This document shows, in pieces, positions 48,507 through 56,915 of a stretch of 64,000 nucleotides of DNA (position 1 is the first letter of the stretch; each line of letters begins with the position of its first letter). The DNA is from Pseudomonas indica NBRC 103045 (GTDB lineage: Bacteria; Pseudomonadota; Gammaproteobacteria; Pseudomonadales; Pseudomonadaceae), in the NCBI RefSeq assembly GCF_002091635.1, contig NZ_BDAC01000009.1:124001-188000 (forward strand). Direction: 5' to 3'. Made by a program: the position numbers and the translations under genes. Under the pieces are notes generated by a model. It was given only the letters and a program-made list of their open reading frames with translations, searched no databases and was not told the origin of the DNA.

Positions 48507-48583
48507 GGGGTGAGGGGTGAGGGGTGCATTCACTCAACCTCGGTGTGGAGTCGCTTTTCCTCCTCACGCCTCACTCCTCACGC
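48501..48583. repeat. Long imperfect inverted repeat between cdhC and cdhA
   Basis: GCGTGAGGGGTGAGGGGTGA (from 48501, three GTGAGGGG units) can pair with CCTCACGCCTCACTCCTCAC (48562-48583); 20 of 22 positions match, with a 39-nt loop. It starts inside the last codons of cdhC. Confidence 0.65.
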
Positions 48584-48631
48584 TTCCCTCACCGAACTGA
48601 AAACAACCACCTAAGCCCCCAGGAAGCCCCC

Positions 48632-49600
48632 ATGCCCACCTTCGTTACCGACATCAAGACATTCGCCGCCCTCGGCACCGGCGTGATCGGCGCCGGCTGG
48701 ATCGCCCGCGCCCTGGCCCACGGTCTCGACGTGATCGCCTGGGACCCGGCCCCCGGCGCCGAAGCCGCGCTGCGGGCGCGCATCGTCAATGCCTGGCCGG
48801 CGCTGGAGAAGCAGGGCCTGGCCCCCGGCGCGGCACAGCAGCGCCTGCGCTTCGTCGAGACCATCGAGGAGTGCGTGCGCGACGCCGATTTCATCCAGGA
48901 AAGCGCGCCGGAACGCCTCGACCTCAAGCTCGACCTGCACGCCCGCATCAGCGCCGCCGCACGGCCGGACGTGTTGATCGGCTCCAGCACCTCGGGCCTC
49001 CTGCCCAGCGAGTTCTACGCCGACGCGGTGCACCCGGAGCGCTGTCTGGTGGGCCACCCGTTCAACCCGGTCTACCTGCTGCCGCTGGTGGAAGTGGTCG
49101 GCGGCCAGCGCACCGCCCCCGAAGCCGTGCAGGCGGCGATCCAGGTCTATACCGCCCTCGGCATGCGTCCCTTGCACGTGCGCAAGGAAGTCCCCGGCTT
49201 CATCGCCGACCGCCTGCTCGAAGCGCTCTGGCGCGAGGCGCTGCACCTGGTCAACGACGGGGTGGCCAGCACCGGCGAGATCGACGACGCGATCCGCTTC
49301 GGCGCCGGCCTGCGCTGGTCGTTCATGGGCACCTTCCTCACCTACACCCTGGCCGGCGGCAATGCCGGGATGCGCCACTTCATGGCCCAGTTCGGCCCGG
49401 CGCTGCAACTGCCCTGGACCTACCTGCCGGCGCCAGCGCTCACCGAGCAGCTCATCGACCGCGTGGTGGAAGGCACCGCCGAGCAGCAGGGCGAGCGCAG
49501 CATCGCCGAGCTGGAACGCTACCGCGACGACTGCCTGCTGGCCGTGCTCGGCGCGATCAGGGAGACCAAGGCCCGGCACGGCTTTACCTTCGCCGAGTGA
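48632..49600 (+). CDS. cdhA: Carnitine 3-dehydrogenase
   Basis: Protein of 322 aa, 3-hydroxyacyl-CoA dehydrogenase fold. The NAD loop is [20 protein letters not shown] (14-33) with D at the strand end, and the catalytic region is [20 protein letters not shown]. It oxidises L-carnitine to 3-dehydrocarnitine with NAD+. ATG 48632 after AGGAAG fits the family N-terminus; the open frame upstream (48524) lies in the repeat. Confidence 0.93.
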   Translation: MPTFVTDIKTFAALGTGVIGAGWIARALAHGLDVIAWDPAPGAEAALRARIVNAWPALEKQGLAPGAAQQRLRFVETIEECVRDADFIQESAPERLDLKLDLHARISAAARPDVLIGSSTSGLLPSEFYADAVHPERCLVGHPFNPVYLLPLVEVVGGQRTAPEAVQAAIQVYTALGMRPLHVRKEVPGFIADRLLEALWREALHLVNDGVASTGEIDDAIRFGAGLRWSFMGTFLTYTLAGGNAGMRHFMAQFGPALQLPWTYLPAPALTEQLIDRVVEGTAEQQGERSIAELERYRDDCLLAVLGAIRETKARHGFTFAE

Positions 49601-49654
49601 GCGCGACACTGCGCTCTACTCGCGAGAACCGTCCCCGAACGAAAAGGACCCGCC

Positions 49655-50134
49655 ATGCCCAGCAACGCCCCGCTCACCACCTACCAGACGCCGATCCTCG
49701 CCGAATGGGTCGACTACAACGGCCACCTGCGCGACGCCTTCTACCTGCTGCTGTTCAGCTATGCCACCGATGCCTTCATGGACCACATCGGCCTGGACAG
49801 CAGCGGGCGCAAGGCCAGCGGCCATTCCCTGTTCACCCTGGAATGCCACCTCAACTATCTGCATGAGGTGAAGCAGGGCGAGGCCGTGGAGGTGCGCACC
49901 CAACTCCTCGCCCACGACCGCAAGCGCCTGCAGCTCTACCACAGCCTGCACCGCGCGGGGCAGGACGAGGCGCTCGCCGCCAGCGAACAGATGCTGCTGC
50001 ACGTCGAACTCGCCGGGCCGCGCTCGGCGCCCTTCGCCGCGCCGGTACTGGCGCGCATCGAAGCCCTGGCCGAAACCCACCGCGCCCTGCCCCGGCCCGC
50101 CTACGTCGGCCGGGTGATCGGCCTGCCGGGGTGA
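49655..50134 (+). CDS. cdhB: Betainyl-CoA thioesterase
   Basis: Protein of 159 aa, hotdog thioesterase (4HBT) with EWVDYNGHLRDAFYLLLFSY, where the early D/N-G-H motif marks the active site. It hydrolyses betainyl-CoA to glycine betaine and CoA, completing carnitine to betaine conversion. In some bacteria this domain is fused to CdhA; here it is a separate gene 54 nt downstream. Confidence 0.92.
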   Translation: MPSNAPLTTYQTPILAEWVDYNGHLRDAFYLLLFSYATDAFMDHIGLDSSGRKASGHSLFTLECHLNYLHEVKQGEAVEVRTQLLAHDRKRLQLYHSLHRAGQDEALAASEQMLLHVELAGPRSAPFAAPVLARIEALAETHRALPRPAYVGRVIGLPG

Positions 50135-50136
50135 GC

Positions 50137-51060
50137 ATGGGCAGCCGCTACCCGCTCTCCCCGGCCATGGCTGCCTTCGTCGAGCGCAGCCAGGGCTTCG
50201 CCCCCCGCGACGACAGCCTCGCCGCCCTGCGCGAGGCCTATGCCGCGCTGTGCGCCACCTTCACCCCGCCCCGACCGGACGGGCTGGAGATCGATGAGCG
50301 ACGTCTCGCCGATGTCCCGGTACGGGTCTACCGCCCGGCCAACGCCGTCGCGAACCGCCCCGGCGTGCTCTACCTGCATGGCGGCGGCTGGATGCTCGGC
50401 GGGCTGGATTCCCATGACTTCCTCACCGCCGAGCTGGCGTTGGCGTTACAGGCCATGGTGATCGCCGTGGATTATCGGTTGGCCCCGGAGCATCCGTTCC
50501 CGGCCGCCTTCGATGACTGCCGGGCGGTCTGGCACGCACTGCGCACCGAGGCATCCGCCCTCGGCCTGGACCCGGCGCGCATCGCCGTGGCCGGTGACAG
50601 CGCCGGCGGCAACTTGGCCGCCGCCCTCTGTCTGGCCCTGCGCGACGGCGGCGAAGCCCTGCCCTACGCCCAGGCGCTGATCTACCCGGCCCTCGGCGCC
50701 GACGACCTACCCTCGCGCCACCAATGCGCCGACGCCCCGCTGCTCAGCCGTGACGACCTGCTCCAGTGCCTCGCGCACTACCTGCCCGATCCGCAGCAAC
50801 GGCGCGATCCCTACGCCATGCCGCTGGCTGCCACGAACTTCGCCGGCCTGCCACCCGCCTTCATCGGCGTGGCGGAGTTCGACCCGCTGCGCGACGACGG
50901 CCTGCTCTACCGCGACCGCCTGCGCGACGCCGGCGTGCCCGTGCGCTTCCACTCCGGCCACGGGCTGGTCCACGGCTGCCTGCGCGCCCGTGGCCAGGCT
51001 TTCGAAGTCGATGACCTGTTCGCCGAGCTGCTCACCGCTCTGCGCCTCTTCCTCCGTTGA
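50137..51060 (+). CDS. HSL-family (family IV) esterase of the carnitine operon
   Basis: Protein of 307 aa, alpha/beta hydrolase. Oxyanion motif HGGG at 81-84, nucleophile S155 in GDSAGG, acid in EFDPLRDDG, and His in GHGLVHGC. Either the ATG 2 nt after cdhB or a GTG overlapping its stop is used. Position suggests hydrolysis of acyl-carnitines or related esters to carnitine (inference); in P. aeruginosa the equivalent gene is annotated only as a lipolytic enzyme. Confidence 0.88.
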   Translation: MGSRYPLSPAMAAFVERSQGFAPRDDSLAALREAYAALCATFTPPRPDGLEIDERRLADVPVRVYRPANAVANRPGVLYLHGGGWMLGGLDSHDFLTAELALALQAMVIAVDYRLAPEHPFPAAFDDCRAVWHALRTEASALGLDPARIAVAGDSAGGNLAAALCLALRDGGEALPYAQALIYPALGADDLPSRHQCADAPLLSRDDLLQCLAHYLPDPQQRRDPYAMPLAATNFAGLPPAFIGVAEFDPLRDDGLLYRDRLRDAGVPVRFHSGHGLVHGCLRARGQAFEVDDLFAELLTALRLFLR

Positions 51061-51080
51061 ACCGCCCCAAGGAGAGTCCC

Positions 51081-52274
51081 ATGAACCTCGCACAAGGCCC
51101 GCTGGAATCCCCGGACATCGCCGACTATCGCCGCTACCCGGTCAGCGCCGGGCTCAACGCACTGCGCCCGCGCGCCGACCATCTGGAAGTGGAATGGAGC
51201 GATACCCGCATCAGCCCCTTCCATTACCTCTGGCTGCGCGACAACTGCCCGTGCGCCCAATGCGTCTACACGGTGACTCGCGAACAGGTACTGGAAATAG
51301 TCGATGTACCGGCCGATCTCCAGCCCCGGCAGGCCCGGATCGAGGCGGATGGCGCGCTACGGGTGGACTGGCCGGACGGCCACGTCAGCCGCTACCACCC
51401 CGGCTGGCTGCGCGCCCACGCCTATGACGACCTGTCCCGCGAGGAACGCTTGCGCGAGCGTCCGCGCAGCCGGCTCTGGGCCACGGGCCTGAACGAGCAC
51501 CTGCCGGTGTTCGACTACGCCGCCGTGATGAAGGACGACCGTACACTGCTCGACTGGCTGCGGGCCCTGCGCGACACCGGCCTGACCCAGGTCCAGGGCA
51601 TGCCCACCGAACCCGGCACCCTGCAACACATCGCCCGGCGCATCGCGTTCATCCGCGAGAGCAACTTCGGCGTGCTGTTCAACGTGCAATCCCGGGCCGA
51701 CGCCGACAGCAACGCCTACACCGCCTTCAACCTGCCGCTGCACACCGACTTGCCGACCCGCGAACTGCAACCGGGCCTGCAATTCCTGCATTGCCTGGTC
51801 AACGATGCGGTGGGCGGAGACAGCCTGTTCGTCGACGGCTTCGCCATCGCCGAAGCCCTGCGCCGCGAAGCGCCGGAGGACTTCCGTACCCTCTGCGAGC
51901 TGCCGGTGGAGTTTCGCAACAAAGACCGCCACAGCGACTACCGCTGCCTGGCACCGATCATCGCCCTCGATGCCCATGGTGCGGTCACGGAAATCCGCAT
52001 CGCCAATTTCCTGCGCGGTCCCTTCAACGCACCGGCCCGGCAAATGCCCGCGCTGTACCGCGCCTATCGCCACTTCATCGCTCTTACCCGCGAACCGCGC
52101 TTCCGCGTGGAACGGCGCCTGGAAGCCGGGCAGATGTGGTGCTTCGACAACCGCCGCACCCTCCACGCCCGCCACGCTTTCGACCCGAGCAGCGGCGCCC
52201 GCCACTTCCAGGGTTGCTACGTCGATCGGGACGAACTGCTGTCGCGGATCAGGGTGTTGGAACGGGAGAGATAG
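51081..52274 (+). CDS. Gamma-butyrobetaine dioxygenase
   Basis: Protein of 397 aa. The N-terminal zinc domain (DUF971) has C56, C58 and C61 with H106; the C-terminal 2-oxoglutarate/Fe(II) oxygenase (TauD-like) has H221-x-D223 (PLHTDLP) and a distal His in RRTLHARHAFD. It hydroxylates gamma-butyrobetaine to L-carnitine using 2-oxoglutarate and oxygen. AAGGAGAG precedes ATG 51081. Its place at the end of the carnitine operon means butyrobetaine can be funnelled to glycine betaine. Confidence 0.9.
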   Translation: MNLAQGPLESPDIADYRRYPVSAGLNALRPRADHLEVEWSDTRISPFHYLWLRDNCPCAQCVYTVTREQVLEIVDVPADLQPRQARIEADGALRVDWPDGHVSRYHPGWLRAHAYDDLSREERLRERPRSRLWATGLNEHLPVFDYAAVMKDDRTLLDWLRALRDTGLTQVQGMPTEPGTLQHIARRIAFIRESNFGVLFNVQSRADADSNAYTAFNLPLHTDLPTRELQPGLQFLHCLVNDAVGGDSLFVDGFAIAEALRREAPEDFRTLCELPVEFRNKDRHSDYRCLAPIIALDAHGAVTEIRIANFLRGPFNAPARQMPALYRAYRHFIALTREPRFRVERRLEAGQMWCFDNRRTLHARHAFDPSSGARHFQGCYVDRDELLSRIRVLERER

Positions 52275-52354
52275 GGTGTCCCGACACTGGACAGGGAGAT
52301 GGCGGATCGCTAGCGTTCCGCGCCAGCACTCATTCCCTGCTCAGAGGACATCGG

Positions 52355-52822
52355 ATGTACCGCAACCAGCAAGCCGCCGCTTTCGGATTTCTCGCCATGC
52401 TCGCCCTCGTCGCCATCCTGCTGGTGATCCTGGCGCTCTGGGCCTGGCCCAAGTACCGGGTCTACAAGCTCGAACTCGACGGCATCGCCGCGCTCAAGGA
52501 AGCCGAGTGGAGCAAGCAGATTCTCATCGAAGAAGCCAAGGCCAGGGAGCAGGCCTCACTGATGCAGGCGAAGGCCAAGGTCACCTTGGCCGAAGCCGAA
52601 GGCCGCGCGCAGGTCGTGCGCGCCAAAGCTGAAGGCCAAGCCGATATCGAACGCGCCAAGGCCGCCGCCGAGGCCAACCGCATCATCGGCGAATCCCTGA
52701 AGAACAACGAACAATACCTGCGCTATGTCTGGATCAAGGGCCTGCAGGACGGCAAGGGCGAACGCATCTACATCCCCACCGAAGCCGGCATGCCGATCCT
52801 CGAAGCGGGAAAGGCGAAGTAA
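52355..52822 (+). CDS. Membrane-anchored coiled-coil protein (SPFH/prohibitin C-terminus-like)
   Basis: Protein of 155 aa. One N-terminal transmembrane helix (about 9-30) is followed by an Ala/Glu/Lys-rich coiled coil (KAKVTLAEAEGRAQVVRAKA, GQADIERAKAAAEANRIIGE) and a short tail. The coiled coil resembles the end of SPFH/band 7 proteins, but the SPFH core itself is missing. AGAGGACATCGG precedes the ATG. Whether it is a stand-alone family or a partner of a remote SPFH protein is unknown. Confidence 0.78.
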   Translation: MYRNQQAAAFGFLAMLALVAILLVILALWAWPKYRVYKLELDGIAALKEAEWSKQILIEEAKAREQASLMQAKAKVTLAEAEGRAQVVRAKAEGQADIERAKAAAEANRIIGESLKNNEQYLRYVWIKGLQDGKGERIYIPTEAGMPILEAGKAK

Positions 52823-52911
52823 CGCATCTTTTGATCGACTTTGCCGGGGACTCGGCGTTTCGGCGGCGTTTCTTGTGACAGGTCGCGGTTATCGGAGCGG
52901 CAAATCGCAGG

Positions 52912-52950
52912 CAAAAAAAACCCCCGCAAAAGCCGACACGAAAGCGGGGG
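52912..52950 (-). terminator. Minus-strand intrinsic terminator without an upstream gene
   Basis: CCCCCGC (52921-52927) pairs with GCGGGGG (52944-52950). Read on the minus strand, the stem is followed by at least eight T residues (A run at 52913-52920 of the plus strand). Genes on both sides are on the plus strand, so a minus-strand transcript from 52950-53170 would have to be non-coding. Confidence 0.7.
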
Positions 52951-53173
52951 TACAAGAGGGTCCTGTGCTCGGGACCGCGTGGCTGCATGCCCCGGTGGCG
53001 ACCAACCACCTGGAGGGGCGAGCTGGAAAGGATTGTGCGGGGTCGCCGGCCAAGTGGATTAGCCGAAAACGACCTGTTCATGTGCGTTCCTGACATCTCG
53101 CCACATGGCCCCTTGCCGCGTTCCGGTGAGCTCACCAGAATCGAACCACAGCGACTCTTACGAGGACTTGGCG

Positions 53174-53434
53174 ATGATGTATGCGGATTTGATCGATCAG
53201 GACGATTTGCGCGAACGCCTGCAGGCGCTGGGTATCGAGATTCCACCGGGGGCCACCGCCGAGCAGGCCTGCGAACGCGCCCTGATGGGGCTCAGTGCGC
53301 CGCGCGCCCAGGCATTGCGGGGGCTGGTGGAGCAGATGCTGGCCAGCGGTGCGGAAATGCTGCCGGCCGTGCGCGAAGCCATTTCGCGCCAGTTGCTGCC
53401 GGCACTGGCCCAGTACCGGCAGACCCATGGCTGA
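53174..53434 (+). CDS. Conserved hypothetical protein upstream of gbdR
   Basis: Protein of 86 aa, soluble and helical, with early YADLIDQDDLRERLQALGIE and a second helix pair. ATG 53174 follows GAGGA (53162-53166); ATG 53177 is also possible. A small protein at this place next to gbdR is conserved in Pseudomonas; function unknown. Confidence 0.68.
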   Translation: MMYADLIDQDDLRERLQALGIEIPPGATAEQACERALMGLSAPRAQALRGLVEQMLASGAEMLPAVREAISRQLLPALAQYRQTHG

Positions 53435-53475
53435 TTTGCCGGCCCCGGTATGAACCGGGGCACGGGCATTCCCTT

Positions 53476-53659
53476 AGAACCTATTTACGATCTGCTGCGC
53501 GTCGGCCCTGCTGCGTTAAAAACCGACTCGGACTGCTCATTTACAGCTCGTAAAGTCGAATGCGACCCCAGCGCGTCCTCGCCTACGCGGCCCGGTCTGT
53601 TTTTGTGGGGCCGCCCAGGCCTTGCATGGCTCTAGCTCGCGAGATCGTAAACAGGTTCT
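53476..53659. repeat. MITE-like element with terminal inverted repeats, copy 2
   Basis: Begins AGAACCTATTTACGATCTGC and ends CGAGATCGTAAACAGGTTCT; internal blocks TGCTGCGCGTCGGCC and CTGCTCATTTACAGCTCGTA match copy 1. It is 44 bp longer than copy 1 because of an insert rich in GC. Its last base is the last base of the gbdR stop codon (minus strand TAA at 53659-53661). Confidence 0.8.
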
Positions 53660-54753
53660 TACAGCCGGACGCTCGCGAACGTGGACTCCCCACGCGCCTG
53701 GCTGAGCGCCGACATGGCGCCGGGCATGAGCGCCTGCGGAATCGGCAGCAGCGCCACCGGCTGGCTGTTGCTCGGCGTCATGCGTTCGTCGCGCGGCGGG
53801 ATGCCGAAGTATTCGCGGTAGCACTTGGAGAAGTGCGGCGTGGAGACGAAACCGCACACCGAAGCCACTTCGATGATCGACATCGGGGTCTGCTTGAGCA
53901 ACTGACGGGCACGGATCAGGCGCAGCTTGAGGTAGTAGCGCGACGGCGAGCAGTGCAGGTACTTCTGGAACAGCCGCTCCAGTTGCCGGCGCGAGACGTT
54001 GACGTAGACCGCCAGTTCGTCGAGGTCGATGGGCTCCTCGAGGTTGGCCTCCATCAGCGCGACGATTTCCTGCAGCTTCGGCTGGTTGGTGCCGAGCATG
54101 TGCTTGAGCGGCACGCGCTGGTGGTCCTGCTCGTTGCGGATGCGCTCGTAGACGAACATCTCGGAGATCGCGGCGGACAGCTCGCGGCCGTGCTCGCGGG
54201 AGATCAGGTGCAGCATCATGTCCAGCGGCGCGGTGCCGCCGGAGCTGGTGTAGCGGTTGCGGTCGAGGGTGAACAGGCGGGTGCTCATGGTCACGCGCGG
54301 GAAGGCTTCCTGCATCGCAGCCAGACACTCCCAGTGCACGCTGCAATCGAAACCGTCGAGCAGGCCGGCGCAGGCCAACGCCCAACTGCCGGTGCAGACG
54401 GCGCCCAGTCGGCGACCTTGGCGGGCCTGGGACTGCAGCCAGCTCACGTGTTCGCGGGTCACGCTGCGCTGGATGCCGACGCCGCCGCAGACGATGACGG
54501 TATCCAGCGCCGGGGCGTTGGCGACCGAGGAGTCGGGGGTGATCTGCAGGCCGTCGCTGGCCCAGACCTGACCGCCATCCAGGGTCAGGGTGCACCAGCG
54601 GTACAGCTCACGGCCCGATAGCTGGTTGGCCATGCGCAAGGGTTCGACGGCCGAAGCCAGGGAAATCAGGGTGAAGTTGTCGAGCAGCAGGAAGCCGATG
54701 GATTGCGGCGCACGGTTCTGGGCTTGCGCCCCGGGGTTGAACTGCGACATCAC
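53659..54753 (-). CDS. gbdR: Glycine betaine catabolism regulator GbdR (GATase1-like AraC family)
   Basis: Protein of 364 aa. A DJ-1/PfpI-like sensor domain (about 18-215; GFLLLDNFTLISLASAVEPL) is followed by AraC HTH motifs (about 240-335; LAVYVNVSRRQLERLFQKYL, IIEVASVCGFVSTPHFSKCY). It responds to glycine betaine and dimethylglycine and activates gbcAB, dgcAB, sox and related genes in P. aeruginosa. The upstream region holds an inverted repeat similar to the BetI site. Confidence 0.93.
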   Translation of the reverse strand: MMSQFNPGAQAQNRAPQSIGFLLLDNFTLISLASAVEPLRMANQLSGRELYRWCTLTLDGGQVWASDGLQITPDSSVANAPALDTVIVCGGVGIQRSVTREHVSWLQSQARQGRRLGAVCTGSWALACAGLLDGFDCSVHWECLAAMQEAFPRVTMSTRLFTLDRNRYTSSGGTAPLDMMLHLISREHGRELSAAISEMFVYERIRNEQDHQRVPLKHMLGTNQPKLQEIVALMEANLEEPIDLDELAVYVNVSRRQLERLFQKYLHCSPSRYYLKLRLIRARQLLKQTPMSIIEVASVCGFVSTPHFSKCYREYFGIPPRDERMTPSNSQPVALLPIPQALMPGAMSALSQARGESTFASVRL

Positions 54754-54866
54754 GGTATCTCCTCACGCAAAGCGGTTAGGCCCATTGGGGCTCTTGTTCT
54801 TTTATGCCGGCCGGTACGCCTGGCGTCCGGACTGTGAGAATTCGGAACGCAAATGTCGTGCCTATT

Positions 54867-54886
54867 TTGAATGACTGTTCAATCAA
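54867..54886. promoter_or_regulatory. BetI-like inverted repeat upstream of gbdR
   Basis: TTGAATGACTGTTCAATCAA: TTGA(A)TGA and its mirror TCA(A)TCAA surround CTGT, 7 of 8 positions symmetric. It shares GTTCAAT with the betI operator at 60751-60770. It is about 115-135 nt before the gbdR start codon. Confidence 0.45.
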
Positions 54887-54903
54887 AAAAGGCGGAGTCA
54901 CCT

Positions 54904-55015
54904 GAGTGCCTCTGTCATGCGGTTCCGAGGCACTCCAGCCCGGTCATCCGGCGGCCTTGCCGCTGCTCGCCACCTGCGTGACTGAGCAGTTTCGTAGCAC
55001 CTTGGCAGGTGCTAC
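54904..55015 (-). other. Structured intergenic segment between sdaB and gbdR
   Basis: GAGTGCCTC (54904-54912) / GAGGCACTC (54927-54935) and GTAGCACCT (54994-55002) / AGGTGCTAC (55007-55015) form two perfect 9-bp hairpins, with a smaller GCGGCAAGGCCGC-type stem between. On the minus strand the last hairpin is followed within 20 nt by a T6 tract. It may be the sdaB 3' end or an independent RNA. The rest of the 411-nt gap 54754-55164 shows nothing else. Confidence 0.45.
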
Positions 55016-55164
55016 CGGGTAAGGATTGTCACCCCTTGCCTCGGGATTCCCCTAACCGTTCCCGACCCCGTCCTTGAGGCCGGTACTTCATTCGGTGGAC
55101 GCGCCAAAAGATGGCATCGCCCGGCGCCCGTGTGCGAAGAACGGGCAATCGCGGGAACCCGGCG

Positions 55165-56541
55165 TCAGCACTCGATCGCGCTGACCGCCAACCCTCCACG
55201 CGAGGTTTCCTTGTACTTGTCGTGCATGTCCGCACCGGTGTCGCGCATGGTGCGGATCACCCGGTCGAGGGAGATGAAATGCTCGCCATCGCCACGCAGC
55301 GCCATCTGCGCGGCGTTGATCGCCTTCACTGCAGCGATCGCATTGCGTTCGATACAGGGCACCTGCACCAGCCCGCCGACCGGGTCGCAGGTCAGCCCGA
55401 GGTTATGCTCGAGGCCGATCTCGGCGGCGTTCTCCAGTTGCTCCGGGGTGGCGCCGAGCACTTCGGCGAGACCGGCCGCCGCCATGGCGCAGGCCGAACC
55501 CACCTCGCCCTGGCAACCGACTTCGGCGCCGGAGATGGAAGCGTTCTTCTTGCACAGGATGCCCACCGAGGCGGCGCCTAGGAAAAATCTGACGACATCG
55601 TCGTCGCAGGCATCCGGGTTGAATTTCATGTAGTAGTGCAACACAGCCGGGATGATGCCGGCGGCGCCGTTGGTCGGCGCGGTGACCATGCGCCCGCCGG
55701 CGGCGTTTTCCTCGTTCACCGCCAGGGCGAACAGGTTGACCCACTCCATGGCGCTCATGGTCGAGCCGATCACGTTGGGCTTGCCCAGCTCCTGCAGGCT
55801 GCGGTGCAGCTTGGCGGCACGCCGGCGCACATTGAGCCCGCCGGGCAGGATGCCCTCTTCGCTGAGCCCGTTGTCCACGCATTCGCGCATGGCCTGCCAG
55901 AGGCGCATCAGCCCTGCGCGGATGTCCGCTTCGCTGCGCCAGGCCTTCTCGTTTTCCAGCATCAGTTCAGAGACCCGCAGCCCGTGCTGACGGCACAGTT
56001 GCAGCAGTTCCACCGCGCTGGAAAAGTCGTAGGGCAGGCGGGTGTGGTCCTGGTCGAGCTGGCCGGCGGCGGCCTGCTCGGCATCGACGACGAAGCCGCC
56101 GCCGACGGAATAGTAGGTATCGCTGTGCAGCTCGCCGTTGTCGTCGCAGGCGATCAGCGTCATGGCGTTCGGATGGTAGGGCAGGTTCTCGTCGAGCAGG
56201 CGCATGTCGCGCGCCCAGTCGAACGCCACCGGCCGCTCACCGCCCAGCAACAGGCTGCCGGTCTCCTTGAGAGCAGCGATACGCGGCGCGATCTGGCGCG
56301 GGTCGATGCGATCCGGCCATTCGCCCATCAGCCCCATGATCACGGCGTTGTCGGTGCCATGGCCGACACCGGTGGCCGACAGCGAGCCGTACAGCTTCAC
56401 TTCGACACGGGTGACCCGTGCCAACAGGCGACGCTCGCCAAGGGCCTGGACGAAGAGCGCGGCGGCACGCATCGGCCCCACGGTATGGGAACTGGAAGGC
56501 CCGATCCCGATCTTGAACAGGTCGAACACACTGATGGCCAT
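55165..56541 (-). CDS. sdaB: L-serine ammonia-lyase
   Basis: Protein of 458 aa, single-chain iron-sulfur serine dehydratase. The beta domain (about 1-160; [17 protein letters not shown]) is followed by the alpha domain with [20 protein letters not shown] and [18 protein letters not shown], whose cysteines bind the 4Fe-4S cluster. It deaminates serine to pyruvate, the exit of the betaine-glycine-serine route. Located between gbdR and the choline transporter, as in P. aeruginosa. Confidence 0.94.
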   Translation of the reverse strand: MAISVFDLFKIGIGPSSSHTVGPMRAAALFVQALGERRLLARVTRVEVKLYGSLSATGVGHGTDNAVIMGLMGEWPDRIDPRQIAPRIAALKETGSLLLGGERPVAFDWARDMRLLDENLPYHPNAMTLIACDDNGELHSDTYYSVGGGFVVDAEQAAAGQLDQDHTRLPYDFSSAVELLQLCRQHGLRVSELMLENEKAWRSEADIRAGLMRLWQAMRECVDNGLSEEGILPGGLNVRRRAAKLHRSLQELGKPNVIGSTMSAMEWVNLFALAVNEENAAGGRMVTAPTNGAAGIIPAVLHYYMKFNPDACDDDVVRFFLGAASVGILCKKNASISGAEVGCQGEVGSACAMAAAGLAEVLGATPEQLENAAEIGLEHNLGLTCDPVGGLVQVPCIERNAIAAVKAINAAQMALRGDGEHFISLDRVIRTMRDTGADMHDKYKETSRGGLAVSAIEC

Positions 56542-56915
56542 GGAACAACCTCCTGAGACGAAGCGGCATGCGGACTGCCTTTACGGGCGGGCATCATCGG
56601 TCCTTTGTCCGATGTCACGGAGTCCCATTCCGACGCACCCTTATCCACCAGCGTCGTCGTCATACGTGCTTCATAAATACGCCTGGACGTCGCGGACCGA
56701 CGCACCGTAAACGACATTCCACACACCAAAAACGACGGCTCCGATAGGCGTACCGTTTCACCTGGCCGACGATCCCTCGGTTGCCGGGAGCGGCTTCGGG
56801 CGCCAGTCGCGCATGGGCATGGCGGATTCACAGAGGATGGCGCGAGCCGCCACCCCCACCGGGCTTCGTCGAGCGCACTCGCGGCTCATCCGGATAAATA
56901 AAAGGAAGCGAGGCG
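56542..56915. other. Region upstream of sdaB
   Basis: Contains CTTTGTCCGATGTCACGG (from 56602), similar to the TTGTCC part of the candidate GbdR element in inverted form, and GGACGTCGCGGACC (56685-56698). sdaB belongs to the GbdR regulon in P. aeruginosa, so an operator here is plausible but not proven. Confidence 0.35.

Noticed and set aside
53130-53160. GGTTCGATTC on the minus strand, like the T-loop of a tRNA
   Set aside because: The flanking bases do not form a 5-bp T stem and no anticodon arm or acceptor stem can be built.
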